Below are positions 15,285 to 23,568 of a stretch of DNA of 61,944 bases, one piece after another. Origin of the DNA: Myxococcus sp. CA023. GTDB lineage: Bacteria > Myxococcota > Myxococcia > Myxococcales > Myxococcaceae. The translations under genes were made by a program, and so were the position numbers. Numbering within the stretch: position 1 is the first letter of the stretch; every line of letters begins with the position of its first letter. The DNA lies in assembly GCF_010998615.1 (NCBI RefSeq), contig NZ_JAAEAH010000059.1, positions 1 through 61,944 on the forward strand, read 5' to 3'. Under the pieces are notes generated by a model that was not told the DNA's origin, ran no database searches, and worked only from the letters and a program-made list of their open reading frames with translations.

Positions 15285-16589
15285 ATGGACCCAACCCGCA
15301 ATGCCTTTCCCGAGAAGAACCGTGATCTCGCCGTGGGCTCAGCCCGGCTCCAGGAAGTCCAGAAGGCGGTCCATTACTACGTGGACAACCATCACTGTGA
15401 CGTCATTGGGCGGGTGTTTCACGGGATGCCAGGCCGGGAGGCGCGCGTCAGCTTCAGTCCGACGCGCAGGGATGTGAGGCTGGACGCGGAGGGGCCTCGG
15501 GACGTCCTCCACTTCGGCTCCTACAACTACTCCGGGCTGAACGGGCACCCGCGCGTGGTGGCCGCGGCGGAGGCGGCGCTGCGCCGCTACGGGACGACGG
15601 TCAGCGGCGTGCGTCTGCTCAACGGGACGTGTGAGCTGCACCTGGAGCTGGAGCGCGCGCTGGCGGAGTTCCTGGGCTTCGAGGACTGCGTCACCTACAG
15701 CAGCGGCTACGCGGCGAACCTGTCGGTGCTGTCCGCGCTGTGCGGCGAGGGCGACGTGGTGCTGTCGGACATGCTCAACCACCAGTCCATCATCGACGGG
15801 CTGAAGCTGTCCGGCACGGACATCCGCACCTACCGGCACAAGAGCCTGCGCAGCATCGAGTCCACGCTGAAAAAGCTGCCGTACGAGCAGCGCAAGTTCA
15901 TCATCACCGACGGCGTCTTCAGCATGGACGGCGACGTGGCGGACCTGCCGGGCATCGTGGCGCTCGCGGAGAGCTACAACGCCTTCGTCCTCGTGGATGA
16001 TGCGCACGCCACCGCCGCCATGGGCCCCAACGGCCGCGGCACCCCGGCCTATTTCGGGCTCCAGTCGCAGGTGGACGTGCTCACCGGCAGCCTCAGCAAG
16101 GGCCTGCCGGGCATCGGAGGCTTCGCGGCCGGCGCCAAGGCCACCATCGACCTGCTGCGCTTCGGCTCCAACGGCTACATCTTCTCCGCCTCGCTGCCGC
16201 CGCCCATCGCCGCGGGCCTGCTGGAGGGCATCCGCATCCTCCAGGAGCAGCCCGAGCTCCAGGAGCGCCTGCACCACAACGAGAACTACCTGCGCGCCGG
16301 CATCCGCGCCATGGGCCTGGACTGCATGAACAGCGAGTCCCCCATCATCCCCATCCTGATGCCCGCCTACGAGAAGACGTTCGAGCTGACGCGGCTGCTC
16401 CACCTGGAGGGCATCTACGTCAACCCGGTGGGCTACCCCGCCGTGAGCAAGAACCGCACGCGCCTGCGCATCAACGTCAGCGCCAACCTCACCCAGGCGG
16501 ACCTGGACCGCTTCCTGGACGCGCTGGACCGCTGCAGCCGCAAACTCAACCTCCAGGACGCGCCGCCGCTCCAGCAGACCGGCACCTGA
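15285..16589 (+). CDS. Alpha-oxoamine synthase (serine palmitoyltransferase / KBL family), PLP enzyme
   Basis: 434 residues. The start at 15285 is set by AGGAAG upstream; the frame is open to 15207 without a ribosome site. This is a fold-type I PLP enzyme: GSYNYSGL near residue 79, HQS at 166-168 stacking on PLP, VDDAHAT (Asp239, His241) and the Schiff-base Lys272 in GSLSKGLPGIGG. Family reaction: decarboxylative condensation of an amino acid with an acyl thioester, as in serine palmitoyltransferase, AONS, KBL and ALAS. As first gene of an operon with a lipid hydroxylase and two acyltransferases, a sphingoid-base-like or acyl-aminoketone product is most likely. The amino-acid substrate cannot be read from sequence. 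Confidence 0.93.
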   Translation: MDPTRNAFPEKNRDLAVGSARLQEVQKAVHYYVDNHHCDVIGRVFHGMPGREARVSFSPTRRDVRLDAEGPRDVLHFGSYNYSGLNGHPRVVAAAEAALRRYGTTVSGVRLLNGTCELHLELERALAEFLGFEDCVTYSSGYAANLSVLSALCGEGDVVLSDMLNHQSIIDGLKLSGTDIRTYRHKSLRSIESTLKKLPYEQRKFIITDGVFSMDGDVADLPGIVALAESYNAFVLVDDAHATAAMGPNGRGTPAYFGLQSQVDVLTGSLSKGLPGIGGFAAGAKATIDLLRFGSNGYIFSASLPPPIAAGLLEGIRILQEQPELQERLHHNENYLRAGIRAMGLDCMNSESPIIPILMPAYEKTFELTRLLHLEGIYVNPVGYPAVSKNRTRLRINVSANLTQADLDRFLDALDRCSRKLNLQDAPPLQQTGT

Positions 16590-16629
16590 GCCGGCGCCCT
16601 ACGCCACCCACGCCACTGGAAGACCCGCC

Positions 16630-17910
16630 ATGGACCTCAAGGAACAGCTCCTCTACGGCCTGCCTGTGTTCCTCGCTCCCATTCTCATCGAGCTGGTGGT
16701 GGGGCTCTTGCGGCGCAAGCCGGCCTACCGGCTCAATGACCTGCTCACCAACGTGACGATGAGCCTGCTCACCGTCCTGGGCAGCGTGGTCATCGCGGGC
16801 GCCACCTTCGTCTTCTACGGCTACGTCTACAAGCACCACGCCCTCTTCAGCCTGGCGAACGACTCCGCGTGGACGTGGGTGGTGGCCTTCTTCGCCTACG
16901 ACTTCTTCTATTACTGGGCGCACCGGATGCACCACACCATGGCGTGGATGTGGGGCGTCCACGTCGCCCACCACTCCGGCGAGGACATGAACTTCGGCCT
17001 CGCGGTGCGGCAGAGCGCGCTGGGTGAGCTGACCACGTGGCCCTTCTTCGTGCCCATGGCGCTGCTGGGCATCGCGCCGGAGGTGTTCCTGGGCATCACC
17101 GGCATCCAGCTCATCTTCCAGTACGCAATCCACAACACCTACGTCCCGCCGCTGGGCTGGCTGGAGTACGTGCTCGTCACGCCCTCCCAGCACCGGGTCC
17201 ACCACAGCCGCAACACGCCGTACATCGACAAGAACTACGGCAACATCCTCGTCGTCTGGGACCTGCTTTTCCGCACCTACCAGCCGGAGCTGAAGGACCA
17301 GCCTCCCGTCTACGGCCTGCGCAGCAGCCTGCGCTCGTGGAACCCCTTCACCGCGCACTTCCACTACTTCGTGGAGCTGCTCCAGAAGTCCGCCGCCTGC
17401 GCGCGGCTGGCCGACAAGGTGCTGTGCTTCATCAAGGGGCCGGACTGGAACCCGCCGTCGCTGCGCGAGGAGCGCTTCACCGGCCACCCGGATGACGGCC
17501 CTTCCGCCACCTTCAAGAAGTACGACCCGCGCCTGCCCATGCCCGTCACCGCCTACTGCGTGACACAGTTCTTCAGCCTGGCGGCCAGCATCCTGCTGCT
17601 GGCGTGGTACCTGGACACGCTCAGCCCCGGGGCCCGCGCCGTGACGCTGGGGCTGGTCCTCTTCGGTACCTGGAGCCTGGGCGCGCTGATGGACTCGCGC
17701 GCCTTCGCATGGCGGCAGGAGTTCGCGCGGCTGGCGGGTATCGCGCTGCTGGGTCCCGCCCTGGCGCTGATGGAGGGCGTGCCGCTGGTCAGCGCGCTCC
17801 CCATCCTGCTCCACCCCGTCCTCAGCGCCGCGTGGCTGCTGCGCTTCCGCGCCGCGTTCCACGAAGGCGCTGACACCTCCAACCGAGGCTCCGGCGCCAT
17901 AGCCGCCTGA
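16630..17910 (+). CDS. Fatty acid hydroxylase / sterol desaturase family, alkylglycerol-monooxygenase-like
   Basis: 426 residues; integral membrane di-iron enzyme. The eight-histidine pattern is present: His98 and His101/102 (HRMHH), His111, His114/115 (HVAHHS), His188 and His191/192 (QHRVHHSRN). Flanking residues (GEDMNFGLAVRQS, YIDKNYGNILVVWD) resemble alkylglycerol monooxygenase (TMEM195 type) more than sterol desaturases. Four or five helices precede and surround these, and a further hydrophobic block lies at about 310-415. Expected role: O2-dependent hydroxylation of an alkyl or acyl chain, or of an ether-lipid carbon. It sits 40 nt behind the oxoamine synthase gene and 44 nt before the first acyltransferase gene, so it is part of the operon. 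Confidence 0.92.
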   Translation: MDLKEQLLYGLPVFLAPILIELVVGLLRRKPAYRLNDLLTNVTMSLLTVLGSVVIAGATFVFYGYVYKHHALFSLANDSAWTWVVAFFAYDFFYYWAHRMHHTMAWMWGVHVAHHSGEDMNFGLAVRQSALGELTTWPFFVPMALLGIAPEVFLGITGIQLIFQYAIHNTYVPPLGWLEYVLVTPSQHRVHHSRNTPYIDKNYGNILVVWDLLFRTYQPELKDQPPVYGLRSSLRSWNPFTAHFHYFVELLQKSAACARLADKVLCFIKGPDWNPPSLREERFTGHPDDGPSATFKKYDPRLPMPVTAYCVTQFFSLAASILLLAWYLDTLSPGARAVTLGLVLFGTWSLGALMDSRAFAWRQEFARLAGIALLGPALALMEGVPLVSALPILLHPVLSAAWLLRFRAAFHEGADTSNRGSGAIAA

Positions 17911-17954
17911 AAGCCCCGCCCCCTGTTTCGACGTCCCCAACCCACCCGAAAGAC

Positions 17955-19223
17955 ATGACCGCGTCCGCACCCGTCACCGGAAGCGCTCCCGCCTTCCACA
18001 CCTTCCCGCGCCCCCTCGACGTGCGTTGGGTCGGCTCCATCAACGACATCGGCCGGGAGGACTGGCACACCTGCTTCCCGCCCACCGACGTGATGCAGTC
18101 CTTCGAACTGCACCAGGCCACCGAGGCCGCCAGCATCGAGGACGTGCGGTTCCACTACCTGGTCCTCCGAAACGAGGGCGCGGTGGTGGCCATCGTCCCC
18201 TGCTTCCGCTTCCGGATGTCGCTGACGGTCATCGCCCCGGAGAACGTCAACAAGGTGGTGTCCCAGGTCCGCCGCGCGTTCCCGGACTTCCTCTTCCTGA
18301 ACGCGTTCGTCATCGGCACGCCCATCGCCATCTGCAAGGACTTGCTGGGCGTGCGCGCGGACCTGCCGAAGGCGCGGCGTGACGACGTGCTGCGCGCCAT
18401 CTCCCGCGAGGTGATTGCCCGCGCCCGGCACCTGAAGCTGGGCCTGGTCTTCATGAAGGAGTTCACCTCCCAGAAGCTGCCCGAGGTGAAGGACGTGCTG
18501 TCCCCGCGCTTCAACTTCGTGGAGAGCGCGGCCACCACCTACCTGTACCTGGGCGAGCCGGGGAAGAGCACCTTCAAGGACCGGCTGCGCAAGAAGTACC
18601 GCTCCCTGATGAACAACCGCATGGCCCGCGTCCAGGAGGCGGGCATGCGCTGGGAGACCGTCTCCGACTTCTCACGCTACGCCGCGCAGATGCACCCGCT
18701 GTACCTGCAGGTCCTCAACCGCTCGAAGATTCGCTTCGAGACGCTCAGCGTGGACTTCTTCGCCCAGCTGCCCCAGCGCCTGGGCGACCGCGTCTTCGCG
18801 CTCCTGTGCTTCAAGGGCGAGCAGCTGGTGTCCTTCGAGCTGTTCCTCAAGGACGCGGAGTGGGTCCACCCCATCTACCTGGGCCTGGACTACAGCCTCC
18901 GCGACGAGGGCTCGCTGTACTTCAACAGCATCTACAAAATCGTGGAGGTGCTGGAGTCCCAGGGCAAGTCGGTGGTGCAGCTGGGACAGACGAGCTACGC
19001 GGTGAAGGCCAGCATCGGCGCGGTGGTGGACCGGCTGTACCTGGCCGTGCACCACACCAACCCGGTGCTGGACCAGTTGCTGAAGCGCTTCGGCGCGGAG
19101 CTCTTCCCGCCCACGCCCCTGCCCCGCTCGCAGCGCGTGTTCCGGGACATGAAGGAGAACGACGACGGCCTGGCCCGCCATGGCATCCACTTCGAGCGGC
19201 TGGACGCGGAGGGCGACGAATGA
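17955..19223 (+). CDS. FemAB/GNAT-fold acyltransferase-like protein (first of two)
   Basis: 422 residues, soluble, no signal peptide. The C-terminal half (about 220-370) has the features of FemAB-like/GNAT proteins: a basic helix (FKDRLRKKYRSLMNNRM), LYLQVLNRSKIRFETL, then FELFLKD and the GLDYSLRDEGSLYFNSIYKIVE stretch followed by QLGQTSYAVKASIGA. Such proteins move acyl or aminoacyl groups to amines. In Caulobacter the bacterial ceramide synthase is a GNAT-type protein working with serine palmitoyltransferase; a similar N-acylation role here is inference. The stop overlaps the start of the next, related gene (ATGA). Confidence 0.85.
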   Translation: MTASAPVTGSAPAFHTFPRPLDVRWVGSINDIGREDWHTCFPPTDVMQSFELHQATEAASIEDVRFHYLVLRNEGAVVAIVPCFRFRMSLTVIAPENVNKVVSQVRRAFPDFLFLNAFVIGTPIAICKDLLGVRADLPKARRDDVLRAISREVIARARHLKLGLVFMKEFTSQKLPEVKDVLSPRFNFVESAATTYLYLGEPGKSTFKDRLRKKYRSLMNNRMARVQEAGMRWETVSDFSRYAAQMHPLYLQVLNRSKIRFETLSVDFFAQLPQRLGDRVFALLCFKGEQLVSFELFLKDAEWVHPIYLGLDYSLRDEGSLYFNSIYKIVEVLESQGKSVVQLGQTSYAVKASIGAVVDRLYLAVHHTNPVLDQLLKRFGAELFPPTPLPRSQRVFRDMKENDDGLARHGIHFERLDAEGDE

Positions 19224-20413
19224 CGGCGAAGGCGGGCATCACCACGAAAGTCGTCCCTCGCATCCAGGACGTGCCCCAGGTGCTGTGGGACGACAAGGTG
19301 GCGCGGGGCCACCCCTTCAAGAGCGCCGCGTTTCTCTCCTGCCTGGAGGACTCGTTCCCGGAGCGGAAGTTCGGCTACCTCATCGTGTCGCAAGGCGCGG
19401 ACGTCGTCGGACTGGCGGTCATCACCGAGGAGCGCCTGGACTTGAGCCTGCTGCTGCCGGAGCAGGTGGGCACGCTGACCAAAGGCGTGCGCAAGGTGCT
19501 GCCCGGCTTCCTGTCGCTGGGCCTGGGCATGGTCGGCACCTTCGAAACGGCGGAGCGGCACTGGTGGTACGACGCGCAGCGCGTGTCCGAGCATGACTTC
19601 GCGCGGGAGCTGCTCGCCGCTTGCGACGAGGTGTGTGGCAACGCCGCGCTGCTGCTGGTGCGCGACTTCATGGAGGCCCTGCCCGAGGACGTGCGCCTGG
19701 AGTCGTGGTTCCTCCAGCGGGGCTTCAAGCAGGTGGCCAACCACCCCATGGCCATGGTGACGCTGGACGGGCTGAGCAGCGAGGCCCACTTCCAGCGGCT
19801 GAAGAAGAAGTCGCGGCAGAACCTGCGCAAGAAGCTGAAGGACGCGGAGGCGCTGGGCTTCCAGGTGGAGCGGGTGCGGGACTTCCGCCCCCTCATCGAC
19901 GAGTGCTACCCGCTCTACCTCCAGGTCCATGAGGGCGCCTCGGAGTTCAAGCGCAACCCGTTCCCTCGGGCCTTCTTCGAGACCATCGCGGAGCGGATGC
20001 CCACCACCAGCAGCTTCCTCACGCTGCGGGATTCGGCCGGGCACCTGATTGCCTTCATCCTCACGGGCACCGGGGGCGGCATCAACAACCCCTTCTGCAT
20101 CGGCATGGACTACGCCCGGACGGAAGGCACGCCGGCCTACTACCTGATGATGTGGAAGGAAATCGAGCACGCGGCCCGCACGGGATGCCGAGTGGTGGAC
20201 CTGGGCCTCACCAGCTACTTCGTGAAGCAGACGGTGGGCGCGGAGCTGGAGGGCATGACGATGGCCGCCCGCATCCAGTCCGCGTGGCTGCGGCCCCTGC
20301 TCAATCCCCTGCTGCCCGCGCTGCTGAGCGAGAAGCAGCCGCAGGAGCGGCGGAAGTTCCGCGTCTCCACGTTCGACGACGACTCGCAGCCCCCCACTGA
20401 CCAGGCCGCCTGA
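19220..20413 (+). CDS. FemAB/GNAT-fold acyltransferase-like protein (second of two)
   Basis: 397 residues, starting at the ATG that overlaps the preceding stop by 4 nt, so translation is coupled. It shares the plan of the preceding protein: a basic helix (KKKSRQNLRKKLKDAEALGF), YPLYLQVHEGASEFKRNPFP, a substrate strand and GMDYARTEGTPAYYLMMWKEIE followed by VVDLGLTSYFVKQTVGA. Sequence identity to the neighbour is low, so this is an old tandem duplication or the two genes have distinct substrates, perhaps N- and O-acylation of one lipid. No signal peptide; likely cytosolic or peripheral to the membrane. The function is inferred from fold and context. Confidence 0.85.
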   Translation: MTAKAGITTKVVPRIQDVPQVLWDDKVARGHPFKSAAFLSCLEDSFPERKFGYLIVSQGADVVGLAVITEERLDLSLLLPEQVGTLTKGVRKVLPGFLSLGLGMVGTFETAERHWWYDAQRVSEHDFARELLAACDEVCGNAALLLVRDFMEALPEDVRLESWFLQRGFKQVANHPMAMVTLDGLSSEAHFQRLKKKSRQNLRKKLKDAEALGFQVERVRDFRPLIDECYPLYLQVHEGASEFKRNPFPRAFFETIAERMPTTSSFLTLRDSAGHLIAFILTGTGGGINNPFCIGMDYARTEGTPAYYLMMWKEIEHAARTGCRVVDLGLTSYFVKQTVGAELEGMTMAARIQSAWLRPLLNPLLPALLSEKQPQERRKFRVSTFDDDSQPPTDQAA

Positions 20414-20415
20414 CC

Positions 20416-21258
20416 ATGCTCCGCTTCGCCTACGGCTGCATTCCCTCCGTCATGTCCCTGTACTTCGCCAACACCCTGGTGCGGCGAGCAGGGCTGACGC
20501 CCGCGTGCATCCTCCTGTCCGCGGGGGGCCTGCGCTTCCAGAAGAAACGCTACACCCCGGCCCAGGTGCTGCCTGTCTTCCTGAAGCAGTTTGGCCCGCG
20601 CTTCACCGGCTACAACGTACTCGCCGGGCTGAGCGGCTCGCTGCCCTTCAGCATTCCCGCCTCGGGGTTGATGAGCTTCCAGGCGCTCTCCCAGGCGTAT
20701 GGCATTCCGCTGGTCATCAGTGATGACTTCTCCGGAGCGGCCACGGTGAGCGAGCTCGAGCGGCACGGGGTGGAGTTGTTCCTCACCAGCATGTGCGATC
20801 AAATCATCCGGGAGCCGCTGCTCAGTTTGCCGCGCCATGGCTGTTTGAACATCCATCCATCGATGCTGCCGGAGTTCCGCGGCGTGGACTCCGTCTTCCA
20901 GGCCATGCTGAACGGCGTGTCTGAGATTGGCACGACACTCCACCGCACCACCGCGCGCATCGACGCGGGCGACGTGCTGGCCCAGAGCGCGTTCACCCGC
21001 ACGGCCACCGATTCACACCTGGCGCTGACGGCGAAGGCGACCGCGGCGGGCATTGCCCTGCTCAAGCGGCACATCGAGGCGCTGGAGCGAGGAGAGACAC
21101 CGGACGCGCGCCCCATCGACGTGAGCCGGGCGCGCCATCCCTACCGCTCCTGGCCGGAACGGGAGGAGCTGCGCCGCTTCCACGCCCAGGGGAACACCTT
21201 CTGGCGGGCGTCGGACTTCCGCCGCATCCTCGCCTTCGAGGACGTGCTGGCGGCATAG
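20416..21258 (+). CDS. Formyltransferase-fold protein (methionyl-tRNA formyltransferase-like domain)
   Basis: 280 residues, starting 2 nt after the previous stop. The catalytic Asn-His-Asp triad of 10-formyltetrahydrofolate transferases is present with family spacing: Asn145 and His147 in LNIHPSMLPEFRG, and Asp183 in ARIDAGDVL. The tRNA-binding C-terminal domain of Fmt is absent, so the substrate is a small amine and not initiator tRNA, as in sugar- or ornithine-formylating enzymes. In this operon it may N-formylate an amino-lipid head group (inference). It ends the operon; a hairpin terminator follows. Confidence 0.88.
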   Translation: MLRFAYGCIPSVMSLYFANTLVRRAGLTPACILLSAGGLRFQKKRYTPAQVLPVFLKQFGPRFTGYNVLAGLSGSLPFSIPASGLMSFQALSQAYGIPLVISDDFSGAATVSELERHGVELFLTSMCDQIIREPLLSLPRHGCLNIHPSMLPEFRGVDSVFQAMLNGVSEIGTTLHRTTARIDAGDVLAQSAFTRTATDSHLALTAKATAAGIALLKRHIEALERGETPDARPIDVSRARHPYRSWPEREELRRFHAQGNTFWRASDFRRILAFEDVLAA

Positions 21259-21272
21259 CGCGGCGGAAACGA

Positions 21273-21305
21273 CACGCCGGACGGGAGAGGCTCCCGCCCG
21301 GCGTG
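21273..21305. terminator. Bidirectional hairpin terminator between convergent genes
   Basis: A 15-bp stem with one mismatch (arms 21273-21287 and 21291-21305, 3-nt loop) lies between the formyltransferase gene (+) and the lipoprotein gene (-). There is no clear T-run on either side, but the position and the stem strength fit a terminator for both. Confidence 0.65.
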
Positions 21306-21323
21306 GATGCTTCGGACCGCGGA

Positions 21324-22142
21324 CTACTTGCCGCGGATGATGGACTCGCTGTGGATGGTCAGCGCGCTCGCGGCGGCCGTCAGGTCGATGGCCGAGAAGC
21401 TGGTGTACGGGTAGTGGCCATCGCCCAGCTCCTCGACGAACTCGACGTGGTCACCGCTGACCTCGCGGCCGTCGAAGTTGAACGTGAAAGCTCCCGGCGT
21501 CGCGCTGCGGAAGGACCACACGCAGGCGCCCGTGGGGATGGGGGCATTGAACCCGAAGGTCATGTGGTTGCGGAAGCCCGTGTGGATGGGCGTGAAACCG
21601 ATGTGGATGTCGTACCAGGACGCATCCATCGGGAACCAGAGGCCGCGGTTGATGTGCCGGCCCTGAAACTGACCGCCGTTGTACACGTACACGCTGTAGG
21701 TCGAACCGCCCGGCGTGCCGGTGAACTGCGGCTGGAACGTCACCTGGCCCGGCTCACGGCCGATGCCGACCTGGATGGTGCTGACCACCTGGTCGCCATC
21801 ACGCGCCGCCAGGGCGAAGCCCTGTCCGGCCTTGGCCAGGTCCTGGAAGACGGCCTTCTGCTCCCACTGCGTCGCGGCGGCGAAGTTGCTGGAGACGCCG
21901 TCGTTGGTGGCCTTCGCCAGGCCGGTGACGTTGAGGCCCTTCTCCGTGCGCGCGAGCTTCGCATTGCCCGTGGCGCAGTTCGTGATGCCGGCGAAGGTCT
22001 CAACGCACTGCTGCTTCACGGGCGCTTCCTGGGCCGAAAGCGCGTCAGCCTCGGCCGTCTGCGACTCCTCGCCCTGGCAACCCGCGGCCGTCAGACTCAG
22101 GAGTGCTGCCGCCATCAGGCGGCCCGTCAGCTTGATGCTCAT
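21324..22142 (-). CDS. Lipoprotein of unknown function, beta-rich
   Basis: 272 residues from the ATG at 22142 (GAGAGG upstream). Lipoprotein signal with lipobox TAAGC (Cys22). The mature protein is Thr/Phe/Gly-rich and beta-predicted, with several Trp/Tyr (FPMDASWYDIHIGF, TGACVWSFRSATPGAFTF), as in secreted beta-sandwich proteins. Cys pairs are visible at about 46/56. No enzymatic motif is seen. It is convergent with the lipid operon and divergent from the PilZ gene. Role unknown; likely exposed at the outer membrane. Confidence 0.8.
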   Translation of the reverse strand: MSIKLTGRLMAAALLSLTAAGCQGEESQTAEADALSAQEAPVKQQCVETFAGITNCATGNAKLARTEKGLNVTGLAKATNDGVSSNFAAATQWEQKAVFQDLAKAGQGFALAARDGDQVVSTIQVGIGREPGQVTFQPQFTGTPGGSTYSVYVYNGGQFQGRHINRGLWFPMDASWYDIHIGFTPIHTGFRNHMTFGFNAPIPTGACVWSFRSATPGAFTFNFDGREVSGDHVEFVEELGDGHYPYTSFSAIDLTAAASALTIHSESIIRGK

Positions 22143-22536
22143 GGATGAAAAACCTCTCGTTGGGGGATGACGACTGCCGGGTCTCCGGTGAAGACCCAGA
22201 AGCCGCGTTTGCACCCAGCGCGCCAGCGCGTGGCGGACGGCGCCGTCGCTCGGTGCGGGCTCACCGGCCACCCCGCTCACGAGCACGTGACGTAGCGCGC
22301 GGCGTCACAGAAACCCGGCTCCTGTGGCGAGCCCTGTTACACCCGCCAGGCAGCCAAGGAGCACCTTTCATGCGGCTTCATGATGCCCTGGGCACGGGTC
22401 CAACGAGACACCTGTCGGGTGTGTGCGCTGCGGGCTGGCTGGGTCCTGGGATTTCGTACCAACCCGTCATATCCCCTATGCTTCGCCACAGTCGCCCGGG
22501 AGCCCGGCCGGACTTCCCCCCGGAGAAGGCTGGAAC
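22143..22536. promoter_or_regulatory. 394-nt divergent intergenic region with a candidate short upstream ORF
   Basis: Lies between the lipoprotein gene (-) and the PilZ gene (+) and must hold both promoters; no convincing -35/-10 pair stands out. A 56-codon frame (ATG at 22370, stop 22538-22540) has a strong AAGGAG 8 nt upstream, and its stop overlaps the PilZ start in an ATGA arrangement. It uses rare codons for this genome (ATA, AGA), so coding is doubtful; it may be a translated leader. Confidence 0.35.
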
Positions 22537-22911
22537 ATGAACAGCGCCAGCGTGAATGAATCCCCCACGGATCGTCGTCGCTTTCCTCGGCTCGAGGCGC
22601 CGCTCTATGCCCGGCCCGCACGACTGAGGCGCGTGGACAAGCAGCAGGTGCTGGACGCCAGCCTGGGGGGCATCCGCATCTACTCCGACGAACAGTACAC
22701 CCAGGACTCCGAGTTGGAGCTGGACCTGTTCCTGCGCGACGGCACTTCGCTGGAGTGCAAAGCGCGTGTGGCCTGGACGCGCAAGCTTCCCAAGGACGCG
22801 GTGGCGCGCTTTGAAGTCGGCCTGGCCTTCACGGACGTACCGCCGCTGGCCATGGACAAGCTCAAGTCGGTGCTCGTCGTGGATGACGAGGGCGGCCCGA
22901 GCGGCTCATAG
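22537..22911 (+). CDS. PilZ-domain cyclic-di-GMP receptor protein
   Basis: 124 residues, essentially one PilZ domain. The ligand motif is present: the arginine-rich RRRFPRLEAPLYA box near residue 12, then DASLGGIRI (the D/N-x-S-x-x-G half). These bind cyclic di-GMP. Stand-alone PilZ proteins act as adaptors in motility, exopolysaccharide or pilus control; which one is not visible. It has no partner domain. The start is supported by GGAGAAGG upstream. The gene overlaps the convergent TetR gene by 6 nt at the 3' ends. Confidence 0.9.
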   Translation: MNSASVNESPTDRRRFPRLEAPLYARPARLRRVDKQQVLDASLGGIRIYSDEQYTQDSELELDLFLRDGTSLECKARVAWTRKLPKDAVARFEVGLAFTDVPPLAMDKLKSVLVVDDEGGPSGS

Positions 22912-23568
22912 CTTCCCGGCGGCGGGGACGCCCGCCAGGGCTTCCTCCAGCACGGCCCGCAGCTCCTGCTCCAACCCCGGCACCGACGCCCTCCGGAGCG
23001 CACCTCCGCCTCTGAAGAGTGACAGCCCCTCCAGGAATGCGACCACCAGCGCCGCGCGACGCTCCAGGCGTGACGGGCTGAGCCCGGGCGCCAGTTCACG
23101 CAGCAGCGCCACGACGCCCGCCCGGAAGCCCGCATAGAAGACAGCGAGCGCGTCCGCGACCATCTCATCCCGTGCGGCGAGCGCCCACAGCTCCGCGAAG
23201 AGCTGGCAATGGCGCGGTGACTCCTGGTCCTCCAGCAGGGCCTCCACCGCGCGACGAAGCCGCTCCACCGGCGCACGGCCGCCTTCCTCCACCCGCGCAT
23301 GCACCCGTTGGCTGGCGGCTTCCAGGTAGCGCGCGAGCAGCGCCCGCACCACGTCCTGCTTCGCGGGGAAGTAGTACTGGAGGTTGCCCACGCTGAGCCC
23401 CGCCCGCTGAGCCACCCGGCGCAGCGTGAGCCCCGAATGGCCCTCCTCCACCAGTGTGTCGGTGGCCGCATCGAGGATGGACGCCACGCGCTCGGTCCCC
23501 TTGGCGTGGACGGCGGTCCCCTCGCGAGGCTTCGACGACGGCAGCTTCCCCCGCGTGGTGCGTGGCAT
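22906..23568 (-). CDS. TetR/AcrR-family transcriptional regulator
   Basis: 220 residues. The start at 23568 overlaps the stop of the upstream oxidoreductase by one base (TGATG), so the two are an operon; the long frame further upstream is not used. The N-terminal helix-turn-helix (about 25-75) reads LVEEGHSGLTLRRVAQRAGL then SVGNLQYYFPAKQDVV, typical TetR recognition-helix spacing. The C-terminal ligand domain is generic (TetR_C type). It probably controls its own operon and perhaps the urease genes through the palindrome at 24712-24727 (inference). The effector is unknown. Confidence 0.92.
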   Translation of the reverse strand: MPRTTRGKLPSSKPREGTAVHAKGTERVASILDAATDTLVEEGHSGLTLRRVAQRAGLSVGNLQYYFPAKQDVVRALLARYLEAASQRVHARVEEGGRAPVERLRRAVEALLEDQESPRHCQLFAELWALAARDEMVADALAVFYAGFRAGVVALLRELAPGLSPSRLERRAALVVAFLEGLSLFRGGGALRRASVPGLEQELRAVLEEALAGVPAAGKL

